From NCBI GenBank assembly GCA_945890735.1, contig CAMDCZ010000021.1, positions 1 to 34,517 on the forward strand: a DNA stretch of 34,517 bases. The letters are read 5' to 3'. Numbering within the stretch: the first letter of the stretch is position 1; each line of letters begins with the position of its first letter. Made by a program: the position numbers and the translations under genes. Positions 24,503 through 31,657 of the stretch are shown in pieces. This DNA is from Bordetella parapertussis. Lineage in GTDB: Bacteria > Pseudomonadota > Gammaproteobacteria > Burkholderiales > Burkholderiaceae_C. The notes under the pieces were generated by a model, which saw only the letters and a program-made list of their open reading frames with translations, made no database searches and was not told where the DNA came from.

Positions 24503-26548
24503 ATGACCCCCATCATCCAAAGTTACATTGCTGGCCAATGGCTTGGCCAAACATCCGCTCAGTCGCTTCACAGTGCTTTGAATGGTCAAGCCATTTCATC
24601 GACACATGCCGAAAGCATCGATTTTGAACAGGCTTTGCACTTTGCCAGAACCCAAGGCGTGCGCAATCTCATGGCGCTGGATTTTCAGCAACGTGCACAG
24701 CGACTCAAGGCACTCGCCAAATACCTGTTGGACCATAAGGAAACGCTTTATGCGATTTCAGCCTGGACCGGTGCGACCCGGGCTGACAGTTGGATTGACA
24801 TCGAGGGGGGTGCTGGCACCTTGTATGCCTATGCTGGTGTTGGTGCGAATGAGTTGCCTTCTGGCAATGTGATGCATGAGGGACCGGTGTTGGCTTTGGG
24901 CAAAAAAGGTGGATTTGCCGGCACCCATATTTTGGTGCCACGAGGTGGCGTGGCCGTTCACATCAATGCATTTAACTTTCCTGTTTGGGGTTTGCTGGAG
25001 AAATTCGCGCCCAGCTTCCTAGCGGGTATGCCTTGCATTGGTAAACCAGCCACTGCCACGAGCTACCTCACTGAAGCCGCTGTGCGGTTGATGGTGAATT
25101 CCGGCATCTTGCCTGAAGGCAGCTTGCAATTGGTGATTGGCTCTACCGGCGACTTGCTTGATCGATTGGATGGGAGCGATGTCTTGACTTTCACAGGCTC
25201 GGCAGAGACAGCAGCCAAATTGCGCGTTCACCCCAACCTCGTGCGAAACAGCATTCCATTCAATGCTGAAGCCGATTCCCTCAATTGCTGTGTCTTGGGT
25301 CCTGATGTCACACCCGATGATCCTGAATTTGAGCTGTTCATCAAAGAGGTAGCCCGCGAAATCACCACCAAGGCTGGCCAAAAATGCACTGCGATCCGCC
25401 GAGCCATTGTGCCGGCGAGGCTGATGGATTCAGTGTCTGAACAGTTGATCGCACGCTTGGCCAAAACCGTTGTGGGTGATCCCGCTGTCGAAGGCGTGCG
25501 CATGGGTGCCTTGGCCTCGCATGCACAGCGCGATGATGTGGCGGACAAAGTCAATCTCTTGAAGCAGCACGCCAAATTGCTGCTGGGCGGTTCCGCACCC
25601 AACGAGATCATTGGTGAAGGTGTTCACAGCGGCGCTTTTTATGCGCCAACCGTGTTGCTGTGCGACAAGCCCTTGCAAACACCTGCCGTGCATGACGTTG
25701 AAGCGTTCGGACCCGTGAGTACCCTCATGCCGTATGGCGACATTGAAGAGGCATTGGCCATTGTCAAATTGGGCAAAGGCAGTTTGGTAGGCAGTTTGGT
25801 CACACATGACCCAGCTGTGGCCGTCAAGGTGGTTCACGCCGCCGCCGCTTGGCATGGCCGTTTGTTGGTGCTGGACCGTGATTCAGCCATCGAATCAACT
25901 GGCCACGGCTCTCCACTGCCTTTGCTCAAACACGGTGGTCCTGGCCGTGCGGGTGGCGGTGAAGAATTGGGCGGCATTCGTGCGGTGACACATTTTTTGC
26001 AACGCGCTGCCATTCAGGGTTCACCGTCCATGCTTTCAGCCATCACTGGTGAACATGTGCGGGGCGCCAAGGTGAATGACACACCTGCACATCCATTTCG
26101 CAGTTATTTTGAAGATTTGAAGATTGGCGACTCCTTGTTAACCCACAGACGTACCGTGACCGAAGCGGATGTGGTGAATTTCGGCGGCATCTCAGGGGAT
26201 TATTTCTACATGCACTTTGACGAAGAAGCCGCCAAAGACTCCGCCTTCGGTAAACGCATCGCGCATGGGTACTTTGTGCTTTCAGCAGCTGCGGGTTTGT
26301 TCGTGTCCCCTGGCGTGGGACCTGTTTTGGCCAACTATGGCTTGGATACATTGCGTTTTATCAAACCTGTCGGTATTGGCGACACGATACAAGCGCGATT
26401 GACTGCCAAGCGTAAAACAGACCGCAACCGCCGTGATGAAAAGGGTGTGGGGCAGGGGGTAGTGGCTTGGGACGTGGAGGTCACCAACCAAATGGGTGAG
26501 CTGGTTGCAAGCTACGACATTTTGACCTTGGTCGCTAAACGAACTTGA
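24503..26548 (+). CDS. paaZ: PaaZ, bifunctional oxepin-CoA hydrolase/semialdehyde dehydrogenase
   Basis: Opens the ring of oxepin-CoA and oxidises the resulting aldehyde to 3-oxo-5,6-dehydrosuberyl-CoA, avoiding a reactive dead-end product. The 681 residues fuse two domains: an aldehyde dehydrogenase (about 1-520) with the catalytic Glu256 in NAEADSLN and Cys295 in GQKCTAIRR, and a C-terminal MaoC-like hydratase (about 540-681) with SGDYFYMHFD around 562-571 as active site. Both halves keep their key residues. It follows paaE by 21 bases in the same direction, unlike the E. coli arrangement where paaZ is divergent. The beta-oxidation genes paaFGHJ and the ligase gene paaK are not in the window. 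Confidence 0.95.
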   Translation: MTPIIQSYIAGQWLGQTSAQSLHSALNGQAISSTHAESIDFEQALHFARTQGVRNLMALDFQQRAQRLKALAKYLLDHKETLYAISAWTGATRADSWIDIEGGAGTLYAYAGVGANELPSGNVMHEGPVLALGKKGGFAGTHILVPRGGVAVHINAFNFPVWGLLEKFAPSFLAGMPCIGKPATATSYLTEAAVRLMVNSGILPEGSLQLVIGSTGDLLDRLDGSDVLTFTGSAETAAKLRVHPNLVRNSIPFNAEADSLNCCVLGPDVTPDDPEFELFIKEVAREITTKAGQKCTAIRRAIVPARLMDSVSEQLIARLAKTVVGDPAVEGVRMGALASHAQRDDVADKVNLLKQHAKLLLGGSAPNEIIGEGVHSGAFYAPTVLLCDKPLQTPAVHDVEAFGPVSTLMPYGDIEEALAIVKLGKGSLVGSLVTHDPAVAVKVVHAAAAWHGRLLVLDRDSAIESTGHGSPLPLLKHGGPGRAGGGEELGGIRAVTHFLQRAAIQGSPSMLSAITGEHVRGAKVNDTPAHPFRSYFEDLKIGDSLLTHRRTVTEADVVNFGGISGDYFYMHFDEEAAKDSAFGKRIAHGYFVLSAAAGLFVSPGVGPVLANYGLDTLRFIKPVGIGDTIQARLTAKRKTDRNRRDEKGVGQGVVAWDVEVTNQMGELVASYDILTLVAKRT

Positions 26549-26582
26549 TGTCAATTCCCCTGGTTCGTGCACTGAGTCCCAT

Positions 26583-26598
26583 AACACTTTAAAGTGTT
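26583..26598. repeat. 16-base perfect palindrome before the HExxH gene
   Basis: AACACTTTAAAGTGTT reads the same on both strands and lies 3 bases before the ATG at 26602 and 34 bases after paaZ. It could be an operator for the following gene or a weak transcription stop for paaZ, but it is AT-rich, has no loop and lacks a T-run, so its role is unknown. Confidence 0.45.
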
Positions 26599-26601
26599 GC
26601 C

Positions 26602-27558
26602 ATGAAGCACTTTATTACCCTGTTTTTTTGTTTGGCGCATGGCTTGGGATTGACACAAGACATGCAGGGCTTGCCAGCCTGGGCCAAAGCGCATCCCCAA
26701 TGGTTGCAAAACAAGCCTGAGCTGGCTTATGTGGCCAATCGCTGCGCCAGCGCATTTGACTTGGTTGGCAACTATTTTGTTGCCAATGCTGTACTCGATG
26801 AGCAAAGAAGAAGCGCCAACATCTTTCTCAATCACAGCGACATCTACATGCGGTTGGGCTATTTCCTCACGGTCAAACAAGGCACCAGTGAACCCGAGGC
26901 TTTAAGCAAGTACAACGCAATCAACGAAGTTTACAAACAGTGGATTGACCGTAATATACAGAGCAATACCCAAATCATGTTGGGCCCCTTGGGCGATGAC
27001 GTTGAGTTGTGTTTGGCCAATTATTGGAATGCGCAAATGACTGTCAAGGAGCTGGAACAGGAATTTGCCAACAACGCTCCCAAGAAAAGTACATCCGCGC
27101 CATCCGATCAAAAATTGGACATGGTCATGTTGCAGGCTGTGTGGTCATTTATCAAGGCTCAGACAGGTGGGCCAACAGACTTTCCCATGCCGCCACTGGT
27201 CGTGGATGCATCTTTGCCAACAAATGCGCGCATGGTGTTTCAGTACCCTTCAGAAGACCAACCAGACAACCCATTGATGGTGAGTGTCTCCCCACGCACC
27301 TTGACACAGTGGAGCCGGGCAATGGTGAGTTGGGCTGCAGGACATGAGTTGACCCACTATGCTTTTTTAATGCGTGACAACGGATGGGTGCGACAAGCGA
27401 AATATGAAAACAAGACCAAGCACCATTGCAACCCGGACTTCATCAGACTGACCAGCGGTATTGCAGACTTGATTGCGGATGAGTTGACCCATACGAAGGA
27501 GCGGCTTCGCATGTATTCTGAAGTGTTCAGAAGCTGTACACGGCACCCAGATCAGTGA
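26602..27558 (+). CDS. Secreted protein with HExxH zinc-protease-like motif
   Basis: I do not recognise the family of this 318-residue protein. It starts with a signal peptide (MKHFITLFFCLAHGLG), so it is exported. Near the C-terminus AAGHELTHYAFLMRDNGW contains HELTH at 248-252, the zinc-binding and catalytic motif of many metalloproteases; a third ligand could come from the HH pair at about 274-275 or from Asp/Glu in LIADELTH at about 291-296. Four or more cysteines (48, 137, 276 and one near the end) may form disulfides. Residues 190-235 are Pro-rich. A predicted peptidase role is inference from the motif only. The gene stands alone between the paa operon and a strong hairpin. Confidence 0.68.
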   Translation: MKHFITLFFCLAHGLGLTQDMQGLPAWAKAHPQWLQNKPELAYVANRCASAFDLVGNYFVANAVLDEQRRSANIFLNHSDIYMRLGYFLTVKQGTSEPEALSKYNAINEVYKQWIDRNIQSNTQIMLGPLGDDVELCLANYWNAQMTVKELEQEFANNAPKKSTSAPSDQKLDMVMLQAVWSFIKAQTGGPTDFPMPPLVVDASLPTNARMVFQYPSEDQPDNPLMVSVSPRTLTQWSRAMVSWAAGHELTHYAFLMRDNGWVRQAKYENKTKHHCNPDFIRLTSGIADLIADELTHTKERLRMYSEVFRSCTRHPDQ

Positions 27559-27575
27559 TGTGCCCCCCCAAAGAA

Positions 27576-27606
27576 AAAGCCCTTGATAAGGTAAATCAAG
27601 GGCTTT
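27576..27606. terminator. Strong hairpin terminator, probably bidirectional
   Basis: Perfect 12-base arms, AAAGCCCTTGAT and ATCAAGGGCTTT, flank a seven-base loop. On the plus strand the tail is TTT then GGTTTGG; on the minus strand the hairpin is followed by a T-rich stretch, so it should stop leftward transcription from the tRNA gene as well as rightward transcription from the HExxH gene. Confidence 0.85.
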
Positions 27607-27610
27607 GGTT

Positions 27611-27687
27611 TGGTGGCGCTTCACGGATTCGAACCGCGGACCTGTGGATTATGATTCCATCGCTCTAACCGACTGAGCTAAAGCGCC
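27611..27687 (-). tRNA. tRNA-Met (anticodon CAU)
   Basis: Read on the minus strand from 27687, the 77 bases fold as a tRNA: perfect acceptor arms GGCGCTT and AAGCGCC, a D-arm with GCTC/GAGC, an anticodon loop ATCATAA giving CAU at 27653-27651, a T-arm with TTCGAAT, and an encoded CCA at 27613-27611. An A-C mismatch closes the outer end of the anticodon stem. A CAU anticodon means elongator Met, initiator Met or lysidine-modified Ile2; the perfect first acceptor pair rules against an initiator, and elongator Met is most likely. Confidence 0.9.
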
Positions 27688-27935
27688 GAGCCACAAATTA
27701 TAGCGAGACTGCGGTGGGGGATTTGGGGCGAGCTTTACAGGTGTTTTGCCAGTGATTGGTGTCGTGAGAAACGACAGTTGCACAGCGTCTGTAAATGGCT
27801 CGGTTGATTGATGTCGGGTGAACCGACACTCCGGCTGCAGGGTAGCTGATTTCCTTTCTCAGGACATTAGCAGTACCTATTTCATTATCATGATGGTTAT
27901 TTCGAAAAAAACTGTTAGGCATTGAGAATCTTCAG
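27688..27935. other. Intergenic stretch between tRNA-Met and the metal cassette
   Basis: About 250 bases without a credible gene. It marks the passage from denser, GC-richer genome to AT-richer DNA. It contains a small inverted repeat at 27812-27828 (TGTCGG and CCGACA around five bases), related to one at 32180-32196, and an AT-rich end near 27880-27930 that should hold the promoter of the following transporter gene; no boxes are convincing enough to name. Confidence 0.5.
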
Positions 27936-28982
27936 ATGAACCGCTCTGGTGTTGTATTTGCATTATTGGCAGCATTCTTATTTGGTGCCAGTACACCCCT
28001 TGCCAAACTACTGATTGGCGACGTCCCGCCTGTGTTGCTAGGCGGCTTGCTCTACTTGGGGAGCGGTGTTGGTTTGAGTGTTTATAGACTTGTACGTGAC
28101 AAATCATGGCATGCATCGGGCATGCAGGCTGGCGAATGGAAATGGCTCGCAGGTGCCATATTCTTCGGGGGAGTGCTGGGACCAGTTGCCCTGATGTATG
28201 GCTTGATCAGCACCTCGGGATCAACGGCTTCTTTAATGCTGAATTTGGAATCGGTGTTGACTGCAGTTATTGCTTGGGTCGTCTTCAAAGAAAACGCAGA
28301 CAAGCGTATCGTTTTGGGAATGTTGGCTATCGTATTGGGTGGTGTTGTACTTACATTTCAACCTGACACGAAAGAAAGTGGTTCTTCATTGTTGGGCTTG
28401 TCAGCCATTGCCTTGGCATGCACATGCTGGGCAATAGACAACAATTTGACACGAAAGGTATCCGCCTCAGACCCAGTGTTCATAGCCAGCACCAAAGGTT
28501 TATTGGCTGGTATTGTGAATTGCACCATCGCTTTATTGATGGGCATGCAATTCCCAGAAATCCAAACAACTGTGGTCGCAATGACGCTGGGTTTGTGTGG
28601 TTATGGCATCAGTCTGGTGTTATTTGTCCTGGCACTCAGAGGGCTAGGTGCTGCCAGGACAGGCGCTTACTTTTCTACAGCGCCATTCATTGGTTCAGCG
28701 GTGGCACTGGTGTTTATGGGTGAAAGTGCCAGTACTGCTTTTTGGTTAGCTTCAGTGCTAATGGGACTGGGGGTTTGGTTGCACATCTCAGAAGTTCATG
28801 AGCATGAACATACTCACGAAGTGCTTGAGCATTCACATGCACACTCACATGATGAGCACCATCAACATGATCATTCTGATGGCGAAGTGTTCAGCGACAA
28901 CCATGTTCACTGGCACAGGCATACAGCACTGAAACACAAGCATCCTCATTACCCTGACATTCATCATCAGCATTCCCATTGA
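27936..28982 (+). CDS. DMT/EamA-family transporter with very His-rich C-terminal tail
   Basis: A 348-residue protein with about ten membrane helices arranged as two EamA repeats (first repeat starts FALLAAFLFGASTPLAKLLI; the second around SAIALACTCWAIDNNLTRKV). The last ~66 residues after GLGVWLHISE form a hydrophilic tail with about 24 histidines, for example HSHAHSHDEHHQHDHS, mixed with Asp and Glu. Such tails bind Zn, Ni or Co in metal transporters and metallochaperones. EamA proteins carry many kinds of solutes, but the tail and the HupE-type and other His/Cys-rich neighbours make metal transport or metal sensing the best guess. First gene of the plus-strand cassette; 22 bases to the next gene. 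Confidence 0.82.
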   Translation: MNRSGVVFALLAAFLFGASTPLAKLLIGDVPPVLLGGLLYLGSGVGLSVYRLVRDKSWHASGMQAGEWKWLAGAIFFGGVLGPVALMYGLISTSGSTASLMLNLESVLTAVIAWVVFKENADKRIVLGMLAIVLGGVVLTFQPDTKESGSSLLGLSAIALACTCWAIDNNLTRKVSASDPVFIASTKGLLAGIVNCTIALLMGMQFPEIQTTVVAMTLGLCGYGISLVLFVLALRGLGAARTGAYFSTAPFIGSAVALVFMGESASTAFWLASVLMGLGVWLHISEVHEHEHTHEVLEHSHAHSHDEHHQHDHSDGEVFSDNHVHWHRHTALKHKHPHYPDIHHQHSH

Positions 28983-29004
28983 CTATCGTGCCAGGGAGTA
29001 TTGG

Positions 29005-29373
29005 ATGAATTTACAATTAGCGATGATCAGAAAAACCCGAGCGATCTTTTCGTTGCTTTTGTGCTTGAATTTATTTGCCATCAGTCTGTATGGCTGCCTG
29101 ATCAACTTTGCAGACAACTTGCATATGATGACGACCCACCAAGTTGCCATTGACCATCATCACCATGACTCATTTTCATTACATATCGATCATGACGATG
29201 TCAATATGGTTCATCAACATACGGTTGATTATGTTCAAAATATCGCGGTGCTGGTTGATAACAACTTATCGACACCTCTCTTGAAAGTTAGCAGAGTTCA
29301 TTTGCCTCAAATTGAACAACCTGCTTCTGCCCTTATCGAGGGTCCATTCAGACCCCCGCAATTGCCCGCTTGA
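29005..29373 (+). CDS. Small exported or membrane-anchored His-rich protein
   Basis: A 122-residue protein of no family known to me. A hydrophobic segment at about 14-32 (IFSLLLCLNLFAISLYGCLI) could be an uncleaved anchor or a signal peptide. It is followed by a His/Asp-rich stretch at about 44-74 that includes DHHHHDS and HIDHDD, suited to binding transition metals. The remaining part is unremarkable. A well-placed AGGGAG ribosome site lies 6 bases before the ATG. It lies between the DMT transporter and the HupE-type gene, so a periplasmic metal-binding accessory role is plausible, but unproven. Confidence 0.68.
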   Translation: MNLQLAMIRKTRAIFSLLLCLNLFAISLYGCLINFADNLHMMTTHQVAIDHHHHDSFSLHIDHDDVNMVHQHTVDYVQNIAVLVDNNLSTPLLKVSRVHLPQIEQPASALIEGPFRPPQLPA

Positions 29374-29428
29374 TCTCGAGTCCAGATGAGCAATTTGCCG
29401 TCTGTTTATTGATTTCAAAAGGGTCGTT

Positions 29429-30214
29429 ATGAAATTGAACTTTTCATTCATGAAGGGCGGTTTACTGCTCTTACTGATGCCATTGCTTGCGTTTGCACAT
29501 GGCATCAGCGAAGCGGACAAGCAACGGATGTTGGATGGCGGCTATATGCAGTATGTGGGACTGGGTGCCAGTCACATGCTCACAGGCTACGACCACTTGC
29601 TGTTTTTGCTGGGCGTGGTGTTTTTCTTAAGCACTTTCAAAGACATTGTGAAGTTTGTGACTGCCTTTACTGTGGGTCACTGCATCACCTTGGTTTTTGC
29701 AACCTTTTTCCATATCACTTGGAACTTTTGGTTGGTTGACGCCATCATTGCAGTCAGTGTGATCTACAAAGGTTTTGACAACAACGGCGGTTTTCAGAAG
29801 CATTTCAATATGTCTTCACCGAACCTGCTTGGCATGGTTTTCGCCTTTGGCTTGTTACACGGCTTTGGCTTATCCACTCGTTTGCAGCAACTTCCACTTG
29901 GTGAAGATTCGTGGCAAATGTTGCTTCGCATCCTGAGCTTCAATGTAGGTGTTGAGCTTGGACAAATTGCCGCACTGATTGTCATGGTGGGTGTACTTGC
30001 AATATTCAGAAAATCAAAGTCTTTTTTGCGATTCAGCTATTTTGCAAATTTGGGATTGATTGCAGCAGGCATATACCTGTTGTTTGTTCAATTGCATGGT
30101 TACCAGCACGACACAAACGCAGAGCTTTTCCGATTCCCTGTTCAAGAGCATATTCATATCCACGAGGATATGGAAATTCAAAATGCAACAACTTCACCTC
30201 GAAATTCACTTTAA
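29429..30214 (+). CDS. HupE/UreJ-type membrane protein
   Basis: A 261-residue protein of the HupE/UreJ_2 type. After a cleavable or anchor-type signal (hydrophobic run to about 23) comes AHGISEADK and the signature GASHMLTGYDHLLFLLGVVFFL at about 46-67, then further helices including FTVGHCITL and FAFGLLHGFGLS, whose His residues lie inside membrane helices. HupE/UreJ proteins are linked to nickel or cobalt uptake for hydrogenase and urease, and distant relatives occur in other metal operons. The C-terminal tail contains EHIHIHEDME, again His-rich. No hydrogenase or urease genes are present here, so which metal is moved is open. Confidence 0.85.
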   Translation: MKLNFSFMKGGLLLLLMPLLAFAHGISEADKQRMLDGGYMQYVGLGASHMLTGYDHLLFLLGVVFFLSTFKDIVKFVTAFTVGHCITLVFATFFHITWNFWLVDAIIAVSVIYKGFDNNGGFQKHFNMSSPNLLGMVFAFGLLHGFGLSTRLQQLPLGEDSWQMLLRILSFNVGVELGQIAALIVMVGVLAIFRKSKSFLRFSYFANLGLIAAGIYLLFVQLHGYQHDTNAELFRFPVQEHIHIHEDMEIQNATTSPRNSL

Positions 30215-30229
30215 TTCAAAGGAAAAAAC

Positions 30230-30580
30230 ATGAAAAATATTATTCAGATCTTGACATTGGTGTTAGCCATCACATCTTCTCAATCAGTCATGGCGGGTGG
30301 TGGTGAGGATTGCCACTTTCACGGTAGCAAGCCGGCAGCCAAAGAGACAGTTCTCAAGTGTGCCGATCAGCGAGTTGAAAAATTGATTGCTCGCGGCAAG
30401 CTAGATGCCGGTTGGAAAGCCATCACTCCTGAATCCATCGCTCCAATCGATGGGGAAAAAGGCAAAGAATGGAAAATCGTCATTAAAAACCCAACTGCCT
30501 CTGACAAGACAAAGGCAACTTTGTATTTGTTTTTTGCTGAAAATGGTAACTTCATTGCAGCGAATCACACAGGAAAGTAA
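30230..30580 (+). CDS. Small periplasmic Cys/His protein (DUF6488-like)
   Basis: A 116-residue secreted protein: the signal peptide ends near VMAGG, and the mature start GGGEDCHFHGSKPAA carries Cys28, His29 and His31, with Cys44 in LKCADQR, a likely metal site or disulfide. The rest, for example KEWKIVIKNPTASDKTKATLYLFF and the end GNFIAANHTGK, matches my memory of the DUF6488 family, of unknown function but met near metal-transport genes. An AAAGGA ribosome site lies just before the ATG. It follows the HupE-type gene by 15 bases and ends before a strong hairpin. Confidence 0.72.
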   Translation: MKNIIQILTLVLAITSSQSVMAGGGEDCHFHGSKPAAKETVLKCADQRVEKLIARGKLDAGWKAITPESIAPIDGEKGKEWKIVIKNPTASDKTKATLYLFFAENGNFIAANHTGK

Positions 30581-30589
30581 GTAGCATTG

Positions 30590-30625
30590 AAACCAGGACA
30601 ACTAGGGCGAAAGTTGCCCTGGTTT
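30590..30625 (+). terminator. Hairpin after the DUF6488-like gene
   Basis: The arms AAACCAGG and CCTGGTTT, extended after one mismatch by five more pairs, enclose an eight-base loop and are followed by GTTTGAG. Plausible intrinsic terminator that splits the cassette into a four-gene unit and two further genes, or allows only partial read-through. Confidence 0.65.
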
Positions 30626-30672
30626 GTTTGAGTTAGGTTTAAGAATTCAATAGGAGGTAATTTGCTCTCAAT

Positions 30673-31041
30673 ATGGACAGAATAAGTTGGTGTCCACTAG
30701 AATGGCTTATGCGTATGTGGTGCTTGACATTGTGTTTTAGTTTGATCAGTGGTTTATTCCACGCATCTGCCATGCCATTGGAATCCTTGTCAACGTCACC
30801 AGTTGGGTCTATGACTGCTGAAAGCCACACGGCATGCCACGAAGCACAAGACACCAGCCACCAAAAATCTTGTCATATCACTGGTCATTTGTGTTGCCTA
30901 GGCTTCACCACATTAGCAAGCCACAAGCCGCAATCTGCATTGCATTTGAATCACACGTGGAATTCTGTTTTTCAAACATTGCTTCTTAAAGAGCGCCCCA
31001 GCAAGCAGTTCAAACCTCCCAAGCGTCTTTTCCAAATCTAA
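30673..31041 (+). CDS. Small Cys/His-rich protein, probably exported
   Basis: A 122-residue protein that I do not recognise by family. A hydrophobic region near 13-32 (MRMWCLTLCFSLISGLFHASA) suggests export. The centre (about 53-78) is dense in metal-type ligands: HTACHEAQDTSH, KSCHITGH and LCCLGF, with four or five cysteines and about six histidines. This loosely recalls small periplasmic proteins of metal-resistance operons such as CzcI, but similarity is weak. The start is uncertain: an AGGAGG site lies 15 bases before the ATG at 30673, which is long; an internal ATG at 30712 would still keep the hydrophobic segment. Its place in the cassette supports a metal-related role. Confidence 0.58.
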   Translation: MDRISWCPLEWLMRMWCLTLCFSLISGLFHASAMPLESLSTSPVGSMTAESHTACHEAQDTSHQKSCHITGHLCCLGFTTLASHKPQSALHLNHTWNSVFQTLLLKERPSKQFKPPKRLFQI

Positions 31042-31089
31042 AAAACATCTTGCCCCTTTAAGGGCTGTTTACTTTGATTGGAGAATTAA

Positions 31090-31590
31090 ATGAATATGAC
31101 ACATTACATGGAGTTGTTGGCTATCAACCAACCCTGGAACTTATTGATATTCATGGCTATTCCTGTGGTGTTGGCGGAAACGCTGGCCATCAGCGAGTTG
31201 TATCTGCTGTCCACCCGCAACTACACCGGTTGGGTGCATAGTTTGAACCGAATGGCAGGCATCACTGTCGGTCTGTATTTCATCGGGGTGATTGTGTATC
31301 TGATGAAAACCGCCGTGTTGCCCATCACCCAAGCAGGAGAGTGGCGAACCATCATTGATGTGATTGCGGTGGGCAGTTATTTGATTGGCGGCCTGCCTCT
31401 CATCTACATCGCTTTTCAGGAATTAGGTTGGGTCAACACAAAAGCGACAGATGAGTCCAAGCGTCATACACATGCCATTTGTGTGGCATTGTTTTTGGTG
31501 TTCGGACATATCGCAATGATTGCTGGCATGTTAGATCCCTCATTGCTAGGCTATGTGCCTGAAGGCATGTCAGAGATGCACAACCATTGA
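31090..31590 (+). CDS. Four-helix membrane protein (DUF6803-like)
   Basis: A 166-residue protein with four hydrophobic helices (about 15-38, 52-75, 90-112 and 130-152) and a short His-containing end (MSEMHNH). The start MTHYMELLAINQPWNLLIFMAIPVVLAETLAISELYLL resembles, from memory, proteins called DUF6803 or permeases of unknown role. Conserved-looking polar residues are inside the helices (Glu31 in AETLAISE). A GGAG ribosome site 7 bases before the ATG supports the start. It closes the cassette and is followed by a perfect hairpin. A role as a membrane component of metal transport is inferred only from neighbours. Confidence 0.68.
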   Translation: MNMTHYMELLAINQPWNLLIFMAIPVVLAETLAISELYLLSTRNYTGWVHSLNRMAGITVGLYFIGVIVYLMKTAVLPITQAGEWRTIIDVIAVGSYLIGGLPLIYIAFQELGWVNTKATDESKRHTHAICVALFLVFGHIAMIAGMLDPSLLGYVPEGMSEMHNH

Positions 31591-31604
31591 CAGTTTGAAG
31601 TTCG

Positions 31605-31635
31605 GAAATGGTGTCTTATCTCAAGACACCATTTC
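31605..31635. terminator. Perfect hairpin terminator at the end of the metal cassette
   Basis: Thirteen-base arms GAAATGGTGTCTT and AAGACACCATTTC enclose a five-base loop, followed by TTGTTTAT. It sits 14 bases after the DUF6803-like stop and 22 bases beyond the end of the convergent Pro/Ala-rich gene, so it can serve both. Confidence 0.85.
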
Positions 31636-31657
31636 TTGTTTATGGCAACCATTTCCA

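Noticed and set aside
27880..27915. Fur- or Zur-like box upstream of the DMT transporter (TTCATTATCATGATGGTTAT)
   Set aside because: Only the central ATCATGAT is palindromic and the outer positions do not fit either consensus, so it is too weak to list as a site.
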